This document shows, in pieces, positions 33,640-42,586 of a stretch of 49,411 nt of DNA. The stretch spans positions 1 through 49,411 of the forward strand of contig JAEYUG010000002.1 in assembly GCA_023432805.1 (NCBI GenBank). Direction: 5' to 3'. The translations under genes and the position numbers were made by a program. The stretch is from Bacteroidota bacterium. Its GTDB lineage: Bacteria; Bacteroidota; Ignavibacteria; SZUA-365. Below the pieces are notes generated by a model, which searched no databases, had not been told where the DNA came from, and saw only the letters and a list, made by a program, of their open reading frames with translations. Position 1 is the stretch's first letter, and the number at the start of each line of letters is the position of its first letter.

Positions 33640-36102
33640 ATGACACGCACCGCACGCATCCTCGTTCCCCTGCTGCTCGTCGCATCGCTTGCGGCCCGCG
33701 CCGACCGCTACACCTTTCTCGGCGACATCGTCTCGCATGCGCGCGACGCGCGGGGTGTCACCTTCACGGCGACCAACAACGTGCTGCGCCTGACCGTGGT
33801 CGACAGCGCCACCGTGCGCGTGCAGGTCGGCATCGCCTCGCGCATCGCCGACATCCCTTCCTACACCGTCAGCCTTCCCGCGTCCGCTCCCGAGTGGCGC
33901 CTCGAAGACCGTGACAGCGCCTTCGTCATCACCCTCCCCCGTGGCAGCGTGGAAATCACGAAGCGTCCCATGCGCCTGCGCATGCTCGACACCCGCGGTC
34001 GCGAGCTGCTCGCCGACGACCCCGCCTTCGGCCATGCGTGGGATGGCAAGGAGGTCCACACCTGGAAACGCCTCACCCCCGACCTACGCTTCTACGGCCT
34101 CGGCGAAAAGACTGGCGACGTCGACAAGCGTGGTGCGTCATGGACGATGTGGAACTCCGATATCCCCGGCTACACCAACGACCGCGATCCCATCTACGTC
34201 TCCATCCCCTTCTTCCTCGCGGTGCGCGGCGTCGGCAGCGCCGAGGGCATGCGCGCCTGCGGCGTCTTCTTCGACAACACCCACCGCAGCGTCTTCAACA
34301 TGGGCGCCGCCTCGAACCGCCTCTTCTCGTTCGGCGCCGAAGACGGCGAGATGAACTACTACGTCTTCTTCGGTCCCGCCCCCGCCGACGTCGTCGCGCA
34401 GTACACCGCCCTCACCGGCCGCATGCCGCTTCCCCCGGCATGGGCGCTGGGCTACCAGCAGTGCCGGTGGAACTACTACCCGGAGTTCGAAGTGCGCGAC
34501 CTCGCACGCAACTTCCGCCAGCGCGGCATCCCCGCCGACGTCCTCTACCTCGACATCCGCTACATGGACCGCTACAAGGTCTTCACGTGGGATCGCGCGG
34601 CCTTTCCCGATCCCGCCCGCCTGATGGCGGATCTGCGCCGCGACGGCTTCCGCATCGTGACGATCGTCGATCCCGGCGTGAAGATCGAGACCGGATACGC
34701 GACTCACGACGAAGGCGTGCGCGAGGGACATTTCGCGCGGCACCCCGACGGCACGCTCTACGCCGGCGAGGTCTGGCCGGGCTGGTGCCACTTCCCGGAT
34801 TTCACGCGTCCGGCCACGCGCGAGTGGTGGGGACGCAACTACGGCGCAATGCATCGGACCGGCGTGTCCGGTTTCTGGAACGACATGAACGAGCCCGCGG
34901 TGTGGGGACGCGAGTTTCCGTATCTGGTGGAATTCGAGGATGGCGAGGCGCACTCGACCATCAAGAAAATCCACAACGTCTACGGCTACCTCATGGCTCG
35001 GGCGTCCTACGAAGGCATGCGACGGGAAGCCCCCGATGCGCGGCCTTTCATCGTCTCGCGCGCCGGATTCGCCGGGCAGCAGAAGTACTCGGCGATCTGG
35101 ACCGGCGACAACGTGGCGCGGTGGGACGACATGGCCATGGGCATCCGCATGTGTATCGGACTCGGTCTCTCGGGCGTGCCGTTCACGGGTCCCGACATCG
35201 GCGGCTTCATCGACTCCCCGAGCGGCGAGCTGTTCGGTCGGTGGATGCAGGTCGGCGTGTTCACTCCCTTCTTCCGCTCGCACACCGTGATCAACACGCG
35301 CGATCAGGAGCCGTGGAGTTTCGGCGAGGAGGTCGAGCAGCATGTGCGTACGAACATCGAGCTGCGCTACCGCCTGCTGCCCTACATCTACTCGGCATTC
35401 CGTGAAGCCTCGGTTACGGGACTTCCGATCATGCGACCGCTCTGGCTCGCCTTCGCCGATGATGCGCGCAGCTACGAACCGCGCTGGCAGCACCAGTACC
35501 TGTTCGGGAGCGACATCCTCGTCGCACCCGTGCTGCATGCCGGACAGAATTTCCAGAAGCTCTATTTCCCGCCGGGACTCTGGATCGACACCGAGAGCGG
35601 CACCGTGCACGAGGGCGCTCGCGAGGAGATCATCGAGGCGCCGTGGTCGAAGCTGCCCTGGTTCCTGCGCGGGGGAGCCTGCGTGGCGATGCGGCCGGTG
35701 CAGCAGCACACGGGCGAGAAGCCGCTCGACACGCTCATCGTGCTCGCGGGGGGTGGCGCGTCCGGTCGATCAATGCTCTACCTCGACGCGGGCGAGGGAT
35801 TCGCCTACGAGCAGGGGATGTTCGACGAAATCACCTTCACCCTTGAAAGCACCGGGGGACGCACCGTGCTGACCCCGACGTCCACGCACGGACTCTGGGC
35901 GCGCGGCATCCGCACGCTCGTCGTGCACGTCTACAACGTGCGCGAGGCACCCGGTTCGGTGCGCCTCGGCGATCGCGTGTGCACGCCGACGCAGGATCTG
36001 CTGCCTGCGTCCGGTTCCTATCGCTACGATGCGGCGATGCGCCGCCTCACCGTAACCTCCACCTTCAGCGCCCTCGCTCCCCTGCCCGTCGTCATCGAGT
36101 GA
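33640..36102 (+). CDS. Exported GH31 alpha-glucosidase-type glycoside hydrolase
   Basis: An 820-residue GH31 enzyme. The ATG at 33640 follows GGAG and starts a signal peptide (MTRTARILVPLLLVASLAARA). The order is an N-terminal beta-sandwich (about 25-230), a (beta/alpha)8 barrel and C-terminal beta domains. The GH31 nucleophile is in GFWNDMNEP (Asp 415), the acid/base in IWTGDN (Asp 490), with YLDIRYMD and GPDIGGF also present. GH31 enzymes release alpha-linked glucose or xylose from non-reducing ends; this one most resembles alpha-glucosidases. No sugar transporter or regulator is adjacent. It ends 11 bases inside the convergent Lon-like/LamG gene. Confidence 0.93.
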   Translation: MTRTARILVPLLLVASLAARADRYTFLGDIVSHARDARGVTFTATNNVLRLTVVDSATVRVQVGIASRIADIPSYTVSLPASAPEWRLEDRDSAFVITLPRGSVEITKRPMRLRMLDTRGRELLADDPAFGHAWDGKEVHTWKRLTPDLRFYGLGEKTGDVDKRGASWTMWNSDIPGYTNDRDPIYVSIPFFLAVRGVGSAEGMRACGVFFDNTHRSVFNMGAASNRLFSFGAEDGEMNYYVFFGPAPADVVAQYTALTGRMPLPPAWALGYQQCRWNYYPEFEVRDLARNFRQRGIPADVLYLDIRYMDRYKVFTWDRAAFPDPARLMADLRRDGFRIVTIVDPGVKIETGYATHDEGVREGHFARHPDGTLYAGEVWPGWCHFPDFTRPATREWWGRNYGAMHRTGVSGFWNDMNEPAVWGREFPYLVEFEDGEAHSTIKKIHNVYGYLMARASYEGMRREAPDARPFIVSRAGFAGQQKYSAIWTGDNVARWDDMAMGIRMCIGLGLSGVPFTGPDIGGFIDSPSGELFGRWMQVGVFTPFFRSHTVINTRDQEPWSFGEEVEQHVRTNIELRYRLLPYIYSAFREASVTGLPIMRPLWLAFADDARSYEPRWQHQYLFGSDILVAPVLHAGQNFQKLYFPPGLWIDTESGTVHEGAREEIIEAPWSKLPWFLRGGACVAMRPVQQHTGEKPLDTLIVLAGGGASGRSMLYLDAGEGFAYEQGMFDEITFTLESTGGRTVLTPTSTHGLWARGIRTLVVHVYNVREAPGSVRLGDRVCTPTQDLLPASGSYRYDAAMRRLTVTSTFSALAPLPVVIE

Positions 36103-39100
36103 CGTCGCGCGGGATGGGCCGACGCAGGTGCAGCGGGAGTGCCCGTACGCGGTCGGGGATGTTCAGTCCGGCGTCGGGCAATGTGTCGAGCGGCCAGTAT
36201 GCGACGAGATTCTTCGCGGGTGGGACGCCGCCGCCGGCAAGCGCGCGGATTTCATCAGGGGCAAGCACGCGGGTCCAGACTGCGATCTGCGCGTAGGCGC
36301 GAGGGCCGGCAAGGATGTTGTCACCACCATAGAAGTACTTCGGTCCGAAGTGATTGTAGCGGTCGTCGACAATGCCCCACTGCATGCCTTCGTACCTGTA
36401 GTGCCAATCCTGCAGATGCCCGCGAAACCTGTGGCCGTCGATGATGACATCGATGTCTGGACGATTCAGTTTCTTCTTCGATCCCTCGTTGCCGTCCAAC
36501 CAAAACGTCACCTGTCCCTCCATCGTGGTCGTCATGGCGATATGATACCATCCTGACACTCGAGGGATGGGCATTTTCATTCCCAGTACGTTGAGGAGGG
36601 AGCTTGAGTGCATCTGTAGCATATCGTCAATCGAATTGGATGCATAATTAAACACGCCTGCGCCATGGGAATCGTGGCGGACCCAGAAGGCGATCGTCGC
36701 ATCCGTGAAGCGGGGCAGCACGAAGCCCGAATGCTGCAGCATGCGCCCCGCGCCCAGTTCAAGCCCGGACATGCCGAACGGCCCCTCGACGAGTCGCACG
36801 TTGTCGCGCTCGTCGTCGATCGGAGCGGTCGATCGCACGTAGGTCGGACGTCCGATCAGCGTGCCGTTGTGTGCGCCACCATCCGCGTTGTAACCTGCGA
36901 CTTCGCAGGTTGCATCAAAGTCCCAGTTTCCGGCAACATCGGGATCCAGGATGGGCATACGCCTGTGCATGACGGCGCGCAGTTCCCGCTCCGACAGCAT
37001 GTGGTTCCAAACGCGCACCCCGTCGAGTTCCCCCTGAAAATGGCTCTCATGCTTCTGCCGATCGTTGAAGGCTCCGATCGTCACGTGCGGTCGACCGATT
37101 CCCTCGACGATGAACTCCCGATCGTGCGCAGCCGCAAGGCGTCCGTTCACGAACACCTGCACACGTTCTTCGAGGTACGACCATCCGACTGCGACATGCG
37201 TCCATGCACCGAGACGAAACACAGGCTCTGCCGGTGATCCGATCCGCTGGACGGTGTTGCCGAATTCGACGGTCAGCGAATCCAAACCGACTATAGTCAG
37301 TGTCATGCCGGCAAACGCCTCGCCATCGGGCGGATTGGCACCGTTGTACATGATGTTCATCACGCGATCCGCCATCGGCCGGACCCACATCTCGATTGTT
37401 CCCTGCGGACGGTCGAAGGCCGTCGACGCACTGCCGAAGAAAAACATGTCGTCGTCACCGTCGAGCGCGAGGGCGTAGCCTGCGGGCGTCGGCGCACCCG
37501 CCGCACCCGTCAGGCGCAGCCGGTACAGCTCGTCGCCGCTTTCAGGATCGCGCAGCACGAGCGCCGCCCGCTTCTTCGCCCCCGCCGACTGGGGCGCGAA
37601 CATCACCGACATCCGCAGATCCTTCACCGTCGGCAGCGTGAGCACACCCGACCGCCAGTTCAAGTACCAGTCCGCGGCATCGGGCCCTTCGATCACGACC
37701 TCCACATCGCGATCCGACGGCGTCATGTTCCAGATCCACACGTTGCGCGTGAATCCGTCGCCGACCTCGAGATCGCCGAAAGGCAGTACGGGCTCCTTCA
37801 CCAACCGCTCGTCGCGGAAGCACCACTCCAGCGAGTCCCGCGGATTGAACACGACCGCATTCGTCCCGACCTTCAGCCCGAGCGACACCTCGAGATTCGG
37901 ATAGGCGTAGTAGGCCTTCCACGCGAACATTCCGCCGATCGCCACGGCCAGCACGAACAGCGCGACGAGCAGCACCGACTGGCGGTGCAGCACGAATTCG
38001 CGCAGACGGTCGTAGGGATTGCGATCCTCCATACGGATCGCCTCGCTGCGTTCGAGCACATCGACGAACTGTGCCGCGCCCTCGACACGCAGCGTCCGGT
38101 TCGGAAACTGCTGTGTCAGGTGTTGGACGAGCTCGACCGCGGCCTCGCGATGAGCGGCAGGTACGACGACCGTTTCCACCGGTGAACACAGCAGTGCCGT
38201 GAGCTTCGCCGCAACCAGCGCATCAGACGAGGACTGCACGTTGGCGCCATCATCGAGGCTTCCGATCAGCGCCGTCATCGACGCGGCCGACCAGCGCATA
38301 CGCGCATTCATCAATTCCGAGAGGTGGAGGGCAAATCCCGTTGCCGCGGCCAGACCGAGCGATCCCCCCGTCACAGCCGACGGCAGTTCGCGGAAGCGTA
38401 CCAGCAGCGTGCGCGGTGGGGGCGCAATCCGCGAGAGGCGCCGCAGTTCACGCTGCGCATGCCCGAGCGCACGCTCGAGCTGGCTGATGCTCTCGAGACT
38501 CTCCTGCACGAAGGCGTGCTCGAAATGTACACGCATGCGCATCGAGGCTTCCGATACGATCTCGAGGGGAAGCACGGAGCCCGTGGTGGCCGTGCCCTGC
38601 TCAAGCAGCACGACAAAAATCCCCTCACCCAGTCTTCGCAACTCGCGCCAGCGTTCCCGCATGCGCTCGAGCAGACCCGCATCCGAAGCGACGCGGAGAG
38701 AGGACCGGTCGACATAGGCATCGAAGAGCTGCCAGGGTGTGGTACCGGACGCGAAGATGTCTGCCCAATCCACTTCGGGGAGCGGGGCCGCGGTCAGCCC
38801 TTCGGAGAAGAGCGTCGCGTCGAGGGGACGAAGAGCTCCGAGATACCCATACGAGAGGACGAGATGTTCGAGGATGGCAGTGCGCGCACGCACGAGATCG
38901 TCCGCTTCAGCATTCCAGCCAAGACGCCAGGCCTGCCCGCAGGTTGTGAACAGCTGATGCCAGTGGTCGGGTGGGAAGCCCTCCATGCCCGGCATGCGCA
39001 CGAGCTGCAGCAGATGCGGGAGGAACATGTCCGTATATGCTGCAAGCCAGCTCTCCGGCACCGAGCGGGCCTCGAACAGAAATTCGATGATGCATTGCAG

Positions 39101-39250
39101 ACGTGCCCGCGGTGCATCGGTCTGCTCCAGATGCCTATCGACCGATCGGGCGAAGGCATCGAACTCGAGAGCCGAAAGCTGACGCTGTGACGGGGGATGG
39201 TGATTCAAGAGAAATCCCAGCAACTGCATGAACGTTTGAAGGGGTAACAT
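36092..39250 (-). CDS. Membrane protein with Lon-like (S16) domain and two LamG-like domains
   Basis: A protein of about 1050 residues (numbering below counts from the TTG at 39274; ATG 39250, preceded by AGGGG, is preferred and starts at residue 9). Residues 1-210 are helical and unrecognised. About 216-412 read like the proteolytic domain of Lon: VQESLESISQLERALGHA, RTLLVRFRELPSA, GGSLGLAAATG (Ser 305 where Lon has GPSAG), ALVAAKLTALL (Lys 357 aligning with the dyad Lys), PVETVVVP and LRVEGAAQFVDVL. No AAA+ ATPase is present. One span (433-452) has positive charges before it, so this part is cytoplasmic. Outside follow an Ig-like segment (about 460-590) and two LamG/concanavalin-like domains (about 598-790 and 845-1030). 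Function unknown; a ligand-controlled membrane protease is inferred. Confidence 0.7.
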   Translation of the reverse strand: MLPLQTFMQLLGFLLNHHPPSQRQLSALEFDAFARSVDRHLEQTDAPRARLQCIIEFLFEARSVPESWLAAYTDMFLPHLLQLVRMPGMEGFPPDHWHQLFTTCGQAWRLGWNAEADDLVRARTAILEHLVLSYGYLGALRPLDATLFSEGLTAAPLPEVDWADIFASGTTPWQLFDAYVDRSSLRVASDAGLLERMRERWRELRRLGEGIFVVLLEQGTATTGSVLPLEIVSEASMRMRVHFEHAFVQESLESISQLERALGHAQRELRRLSRIAPPPRTLLVRFRELPSAVTGGSLGLAAATGFALHLSELMNARMRWSAASMTALIGSLDDGANVQSSSDALVAAKLTALLCSPVETVVVPAAHREAAVELVQHLTQQFPNRTLRVEGAAQFVDVLERSEAIRMEDRNPYDRLREFVLHRQSVLLVALFVLAVAIGGMFAWKAYYAYPNLEVSLGLKVGTNAVVFNPRDSLEWCFRDERLVKEPVLPFGDLEVGDGFTRNVWIWNMTPSDRDVEVVIEGPDAADWYLNWRSGVLTLPTVKDLRMSVMFAPQSAGAKKRAALVLRDPESGDELYRLRLTGAAGAPTPAGYALALDGDDDMFFFGSASTAFDRPQGTIEMWVRPMADRVMNIMYNGANPPDGEAFAGMTLTIVGLDSLTVEFGNTVQRIGSPAEPVFRLGAWTHVAVGWSYLEERVQVFVNGRLAAAHDREFIVEGIGRPHVTIGAFNDRQKHESHFQGELDGVRVWNHMLSERELRAVMHRRMPILDPDVAGNWDFDATCEVAGYNADGGAHNGTLIGRPTYVRSTAPIDDERDNVRLVEGPFGMSGLELGAGRMLQHSGFVLPRFTDATIAFWVRHDSHGAGVFNYASNSIDDMLQMHSSSLLNVLGMKMPIPRVSGWYHIAMTTTMEGQVTFWLDGNEGSKKKLNRPDIDVIIDGHRFRGHLQDWHYRYEGMQWGIVDDRYNHFGPKYFYGGDNILAGPRAYAQIAVWTRVLAPDEIRALAGGGVPPAKNLVAYWPLDTLPDAGLNIPDRVRALPLHLRRPIPRDVTR

Positions 39251-39322
39251 ATCCCCTGTTGCGTTCAAAGGCAACAGGTTGCATCCTAATTACGCAGGCA
39301 GATGGTGAAGCGTAGGCGCAGC

Positions 39323-39814
39323 TCAGCGCGTGTAGATGTCGGAGGTATCGCGGTGGGTGATGGGGCGGTGCTGCGGCAGTTCGATACCGAGCGTGGGGAT
39401 CTGGGGTATGAGCAGATCGGCGAGGGAAATGCCACTGATCGCGCGATCGACGGCGTCCTGCACACGATGCCAGAGGGGACGCAGGGAACAGGAAACGACA
39501 TGCGTGCATTCATCTTCATTGCCACGGTACGAGCCGCAGAATCCGGGTTCGTAGAGACGCCCCCCGAGGGCGGTGAGCACATCGGCAACGCGAATGTCGG
39601 CGGCGGGACGCGCAAGCGTGTACCCGCCCTCCTGCCCGCGCACGCTCTCGACAAAACCCTCGAGCCGCAACAGTCGCATGAGCTTGGCAACATTCGCGGT
39701 CGAGAGTCCCTCGGCCTGACTGATGCCAGTAATGGTCATCGACGTGCCATTCCCCAGCCGCGCGAGCTGCAGCAGGCAGCGAAGTCCGTATTCTTCCTGT
39801 GTGCTGAATTTCAT
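39323..39814 (-). CDS. Rrf2 family Fe-S-type regulator (IscR/SufR-like)
   Basis: A 163-residue Rrf2 protein: N-terminal winged helix (MKFSTQEEYGLRCLLQLARL, ISQAEGLSTANVAKLMRLLRLEGFV, GGYTLARP) and three cysteines (93, 103, 109) able to hold a [2Fe-2S] cluster. Spacing is C-x9-C-x5-C, with a longer first loop than the C-x5-C-x5-C of IscR. It is the last gene of the SUF group and presumably senses cluster status to control it. A strong hairpin separates it from the bacilliredoxin gene, which may lower its expression relative to the enzymes. Confidence 0.9.
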   Translation of the reverse strand: MKFSTQEEYGLRCLLQLARLGNGTSMTITGISQAEGLSTANVAKLMRLLRLEGFVESVRGQEGGYTLARPAADIRVADVLTALGGRLYEPGFCGSYRGNEDECTHVVSCSLRPLWHRVQDAVDRAISGISLADLLIPQIPTLGIELPQHRPITHRDTSDIYTR

Positions 39815-39830
39815 TGGTGTCCGCGGGGTT

Positions 39831-39861
39831 GCACGTGATCCCGCATGCGGGGATCACGTGC
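39831..39861. terminator. Perfect hairpin between bacilliredoxin and Rrf2 genes
   Basis: 12-bp perfect arms GCACGTGATCCC/GGGATCACGTGC around a 7-base GCATGCG loop, inside the SUF gene group. There is no U-run, so attenuation, RNA processing or a protein-binding dyad are all possible. Confidence 0.6.
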
Positions 39862-39875
39862 CTTCACCGCTCTTC

Positions 39876-40403
39876 TCAGTCGATGCGAGGAATCTTCGAA
39901 CCGCACATGCGCGCGTGTTCGAGCTGTGCGTACTGTTCCGGGGCGATCGACGGTCCCTGACGCGAACAGAACATGTCGAATGCCCTGCGAATCTCCGCAG
40001 AGATCTGTTCGGCCGAGTACCCCTCGATGGCCGAGCGCGGCATGAACCACACGAGTTCACCGTCGCGGAACATCGCCATGCTCGGCGACGACGGCGGCTG
40101 ACCGATGCGCTCGCGCATGCGATCGACAGCGTCGCGCTCCATACCCGCGAAGACGGTTGCAGAGCGGTCAGGGATCACCGTGTGCTGCAGTGCCAACGCG
40201 GCAGCGGGACGCGCCCCGCCCGCGGCACAGCCGCACACGGAATTCACGATCACGAACAGCGTGCCTTCCGCTGCGATCGCCTCGTCGACGGCCCCGGGCG
40301 ACAACAGCTCCTCGATGCCGACGAACGTAAGTTCATCACGCATCGGTTGCACCGACGCAGGATCATACATAGGTCCCCGCCGCATTGTCATGTTTTCAAA
40401 CAT
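39876..40403 (-). CDS. Bacilliredoxin BrxA/BrxB (YphP/YqiW family)
   Basis: A 175-residue thioredoxin-fold protein with the family CGC active site in VNSVCGCAAGGARPA (Cys about 57 and 59). It also has the conserved PSSPSMAMFRDGELVWFMPR and a C-terminal FCSRQGPSI segment. Bacilliredoxins remove bacillithiol from oxidised protein thiols. The start is preceded by AAAGGAG. Within the SUF operon it may keep SufU/SufS or cluster proteins reduced (inference). It implies bacillithiol or a similar thiol in this organism, but no bsh genes are in the window. Confidence 0.9.
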   Translation of the reverse strand: MFENMTMRRGPMYDPASVQPMRDELTFVGIEELLSPGAVDEAIAAEGTLFVIVNSVCGCAAGGARPAAALALQHTVIPDRSATVFAGMERDAVDRMRERIGQPPSSPSMAMFRDGELVWFMPRSAIEGYSAEQISAEIRRAFDMFCSRQGPSIAPEQYAQLEHARMCGSKIPRID

Positions 40404-40439
40404 CTATGGTACTCCTTTCAAATCAGGATGAGTGATGCA

Positions 40440-40814
40440 TCAGAAAAAGCCGAGCTGCAGTTTCGCAGCTTCGGACATGCGTTCGATGGTCCAGGGTGGA
40501 TCCCACACCACCTCGACCTCGGCCTCGCTCACCCCCGGCAAGCCGAGGATCTTCTCCTTTACCTCGGCGGGAAGCGACTGGGCCGCCGGACAGTTCGGAG
40601 CCGTAAGCGTCATCATCACATGAACGGCGCCATGCGCCTTCACGCGAATCTGGTAGATCAGACCGAGTTCGTAGATGTTGACGGGGATCTCCGGATCGTA
40701 ACAGGTCTTGATCACATCGACCACGCGTGCGTCGAGCGCAGACAGTTCCTGCGGCAACGCAGCCGCGGTCTCGGAAGCGTCCTGCGCCTCGGGTGTTGTG
40801 CGGGAGTCTGACAT
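40440..40814 (-). CDS. sufT: SufT/MIP18 (DUF59) family Fe-S assembly protein
   Basis: A 124-residue DUF59 protein involved in maturing Fe-S proteins. Core motifs are CYDPEIPVNIYELGLIYQI, VHVMMTLTAPNCPAAQSLP and VVWDPPWTIERMSEAAKLQLG; the first Cys and DPE are hallmarks. The frame could open at 40829 (ATGA overlap with sufU), but GGAGGA lies six bases before ATG 40814, which is therefore preferred. It is downstream of sufU and followed after 36 bases by the bacilliredoxin gene. Confidence 0.9.
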   Translation of the reverse strand: MSDSRTTPEAQDASETAAALPQELSALDARVVDVIKTCYDPEIPVNIYELGLIYQIRVKAHGAVHVMMTLTAPNCPAAQSLPAEVKEKILGLPGVSEAEVEVVWDPPWTIERMSEAAKLQLGFF

Positions 40815-40825
40815 GGGATCCTCCA

Positions 40826-41278
40826 TCATTCCGTTGAAATCGTCTGTGCATCACCGGTCAGCGCACCGTGCAGCGTGTGCCACGGCAGCGAGGCACACTT
40901 GACACGCATCGGAAATTCCGAGACGCCTGCGAAGACAGCCAGCTTCCCGAGCTCGGCCAGATGTTCGGCGGGATCCGCCTTGCCGGTGACCAATCCGTGG
41001 AACAACCGAAAAAGGACCTCTGCGTCCTTTTTGGACTTCCCCTTCACGATCGTGCTCATCATCGAGGCGCTCGCCTTCGAGATGGCGCAACCACTGCCCT
41101 CGAAGCTCACGTCTGCGATCGTCTCGCCGTCGTAGCGGACGTAGAAAGTGTAGTGGTCGCCGCAGAGGGGATTGTAGCCCTCAAGCATGGCATCCGCACC
41201 GTCCATCGCGTGGAAGTTGCGGGGATTCTTGTTGTGATCGAGGATCACTTCCTGGTACAGCTCTCTGAGATCGTCCAT
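40826..41278 (-). CDS. sufU: SufU-type scaffold/sulphur-transfer protein
   Basis: A 150-residue IscU/SufU-fold protein. The three cysteines sit in NPLCGDHY, GSGCAISKASASMM and RVKCASLPWHTLH. The insert before the third Cys and the Suf context fit the zinc-binding SufU class, which accepts sulphur from SufS, rather than IscU. Its start shares one base with the sufS stop (TAATG). Opening residues are DDLRELYQEVILDHNKNPRNF. Confidence 0.94.
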   Translation of the reverse strand: MDDLRELYQEVILDHNKNPRNFHAMDGADAMLEGYNPLCGDHYTFYVRYDGETIADVSFEGSGCAISKASASMMSTIVKGKSKKDAEVLFRLFHGLVTGKADPAEHLAELGKLAVFAGVSEFPMRVKCASLPWHTLHGALTGDAQTISTE

Positions 41279-42567
41279 TATGCGAAGATGTCGAGCACGT
41301 GTTCGACGCTGGCGACGAGTGCATCGACGTCGCTGCGCGTGTTGTAGAAGGAGAAGCTGGCGCGGGCCGTTGCCGGAATCCCGAGCCGCTGCATGGTGGG
41401 CTGCGCACAGTGATGCCCGGCACGAATCGCCACGCCATCCTGATCGAGAATGGTGCCGATGTCGTGGGGATGTACTGCGCAGAGCATGAACGAGACGACA
41501 CTCGCCTTCTCGCGCGCCGTGCCGATGATGCGGAGTCCCTGCACCGACGCAAGCCGCTCGGTCGCGTAGCCGAGCAGATCCTGCTCGTGGGCGACCATCG
41601 ACTCCATGTCGAGCGAGGTGAAGTAGTCGATGGCTGCGGCGAGTCCGATCGCACCGGCGATGTTCGGCGTGCCTGCCTCGAACTTGTAGGGCAGCTCGTT
41701 GTAGAGGGTGCGGTCGAAGCTGACCGAGAGAATCATGTCTCCACCGCCCTGCCAGGGTGGCATCTCCTCGAGCAGCGCACGCTTGCCGTAGAGGACGCCG
41801 ATGCCTGTGGGACCGTACAGCTTGTGCCCCGAGAACGCGAAGAAGTCACAGTCGAGCTCCCGCACATCGATCGGCACGTGCTGAATCGACTGGGCGCCGT
41901 CGACGAGCACGGGCACGCCGATCGCGTGCGCTGCCTCGATGATTCGCCGCACGGGATTCACCGTGCCGAGCGCATTCGACACGTGCACGATGGAGACGAT
42001 CTTGGTGCGCGACGACAGCAGCTTCTCGAACTCCTCGAAGATGATCTCGCCCTCGTCGGTGATGGGGATCACGCGCAGCGTCGCACCGGTGGCCTCGCAG
42101 GCCATCTGCCAGGGCACGATGTTCGAATGATGTTCGATGGTCGAGATCAGCACCTCGTCGCCCTCGCCGAGGCGTGTGCGTGCGAACGCATTCGCCACGA
42201 GGTTGATCGCCTCGGTCGTGCCGCGCGTGAAGATGATCTCCTTCTCCGACTCGGCACCGAGAAAACGGCGCACGCGCTCGCGCGCGCCCTCGAACTCCAT
42301 CGTCGCGATCTGGCTCAGCATGTGCACCCCGCGGTGCACGTTCGAATACTCCGAGCTGTAGAAACGCTCGAGTCGTTCGATCACGCTCGCCGGTTTGTGC
42401 GTCGATGCCGCATTGTCGAGATAGACGAGCGGCCTGCCATGCACGTTCACGTGGAGATTCGGAAAATCCCGACGCACGCGCTCGACATCGAAGCGCGCAT
42501 GCGCACGACCGCGTGGTGCGATTTCGGGAACGGCATGTTCCATGGTCATCGGCATGTCGAGCCTCAT
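41278..42567 (-). CDS. sufS: Cysteine desulphurase SufS
   Basis: A 429-residue group II cysteine desulphurase (PLP). The motifs are YLDNAASTHKP, IIFTRGTTEAINLVA, the PLP Lys in FFAFSGHKLYGPTG, and the catalytic Cys in IRAGHHCAQP. It removes sulphur from cysteine as persulphide for SufU/SufBCD. Several in-frame ATGs lie close together (42567, 42555, 42549, 42543); the first is used, 19 bases after sufD. It is adjacent to its partner sufU. Confidence 0.95.
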   Translation of the reverse strand: MRLDMPMTMEHAVPEIAPRGRAHARFDVERVRRDFPNLHVNVHGRPLVYLDNAASTHKPASVIERLERFYSSEYSNVHRGVHMLSQIATMEFEGARERVRRFLGAESEKEIIFTRGTTEAINLVANAFARTRLGEGDEVLISTIEHHSNIVPWQMACEATGATLRVIPITDEGEIIFEEFEKLLSSRTKIVSIVHVSNALGTVNPVRRIIEAAHAIGVPVLVDGAQSIQHVPIDVRELDCDFFAFSGHKLYGPTGIGVLYGKRALLEEMPPWQGGGDMILSVSFDRTLYNELPYKFEAGTPNIAGAIGLAAAIDYFTSLDMESMVAHEQDLLGYATERLASVQGLRIIGTAREKASVVSFMLCAVHPHDIGTILDQDGVAIRAGHHCAQPTMQRLGIPATARASFSFYNTRSDVDALVASVEHVLDIFA

Positions 42568-42586
42568 CTGATGTTCCGTGCGTCGT

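Noticed and set aside
33350..33685. Small open frame with nine-residue repeats on the minus strand
   Set aside because: The repeats are just the 27-bp palindromic array read in frame; no start signal or conserved part outside the array.
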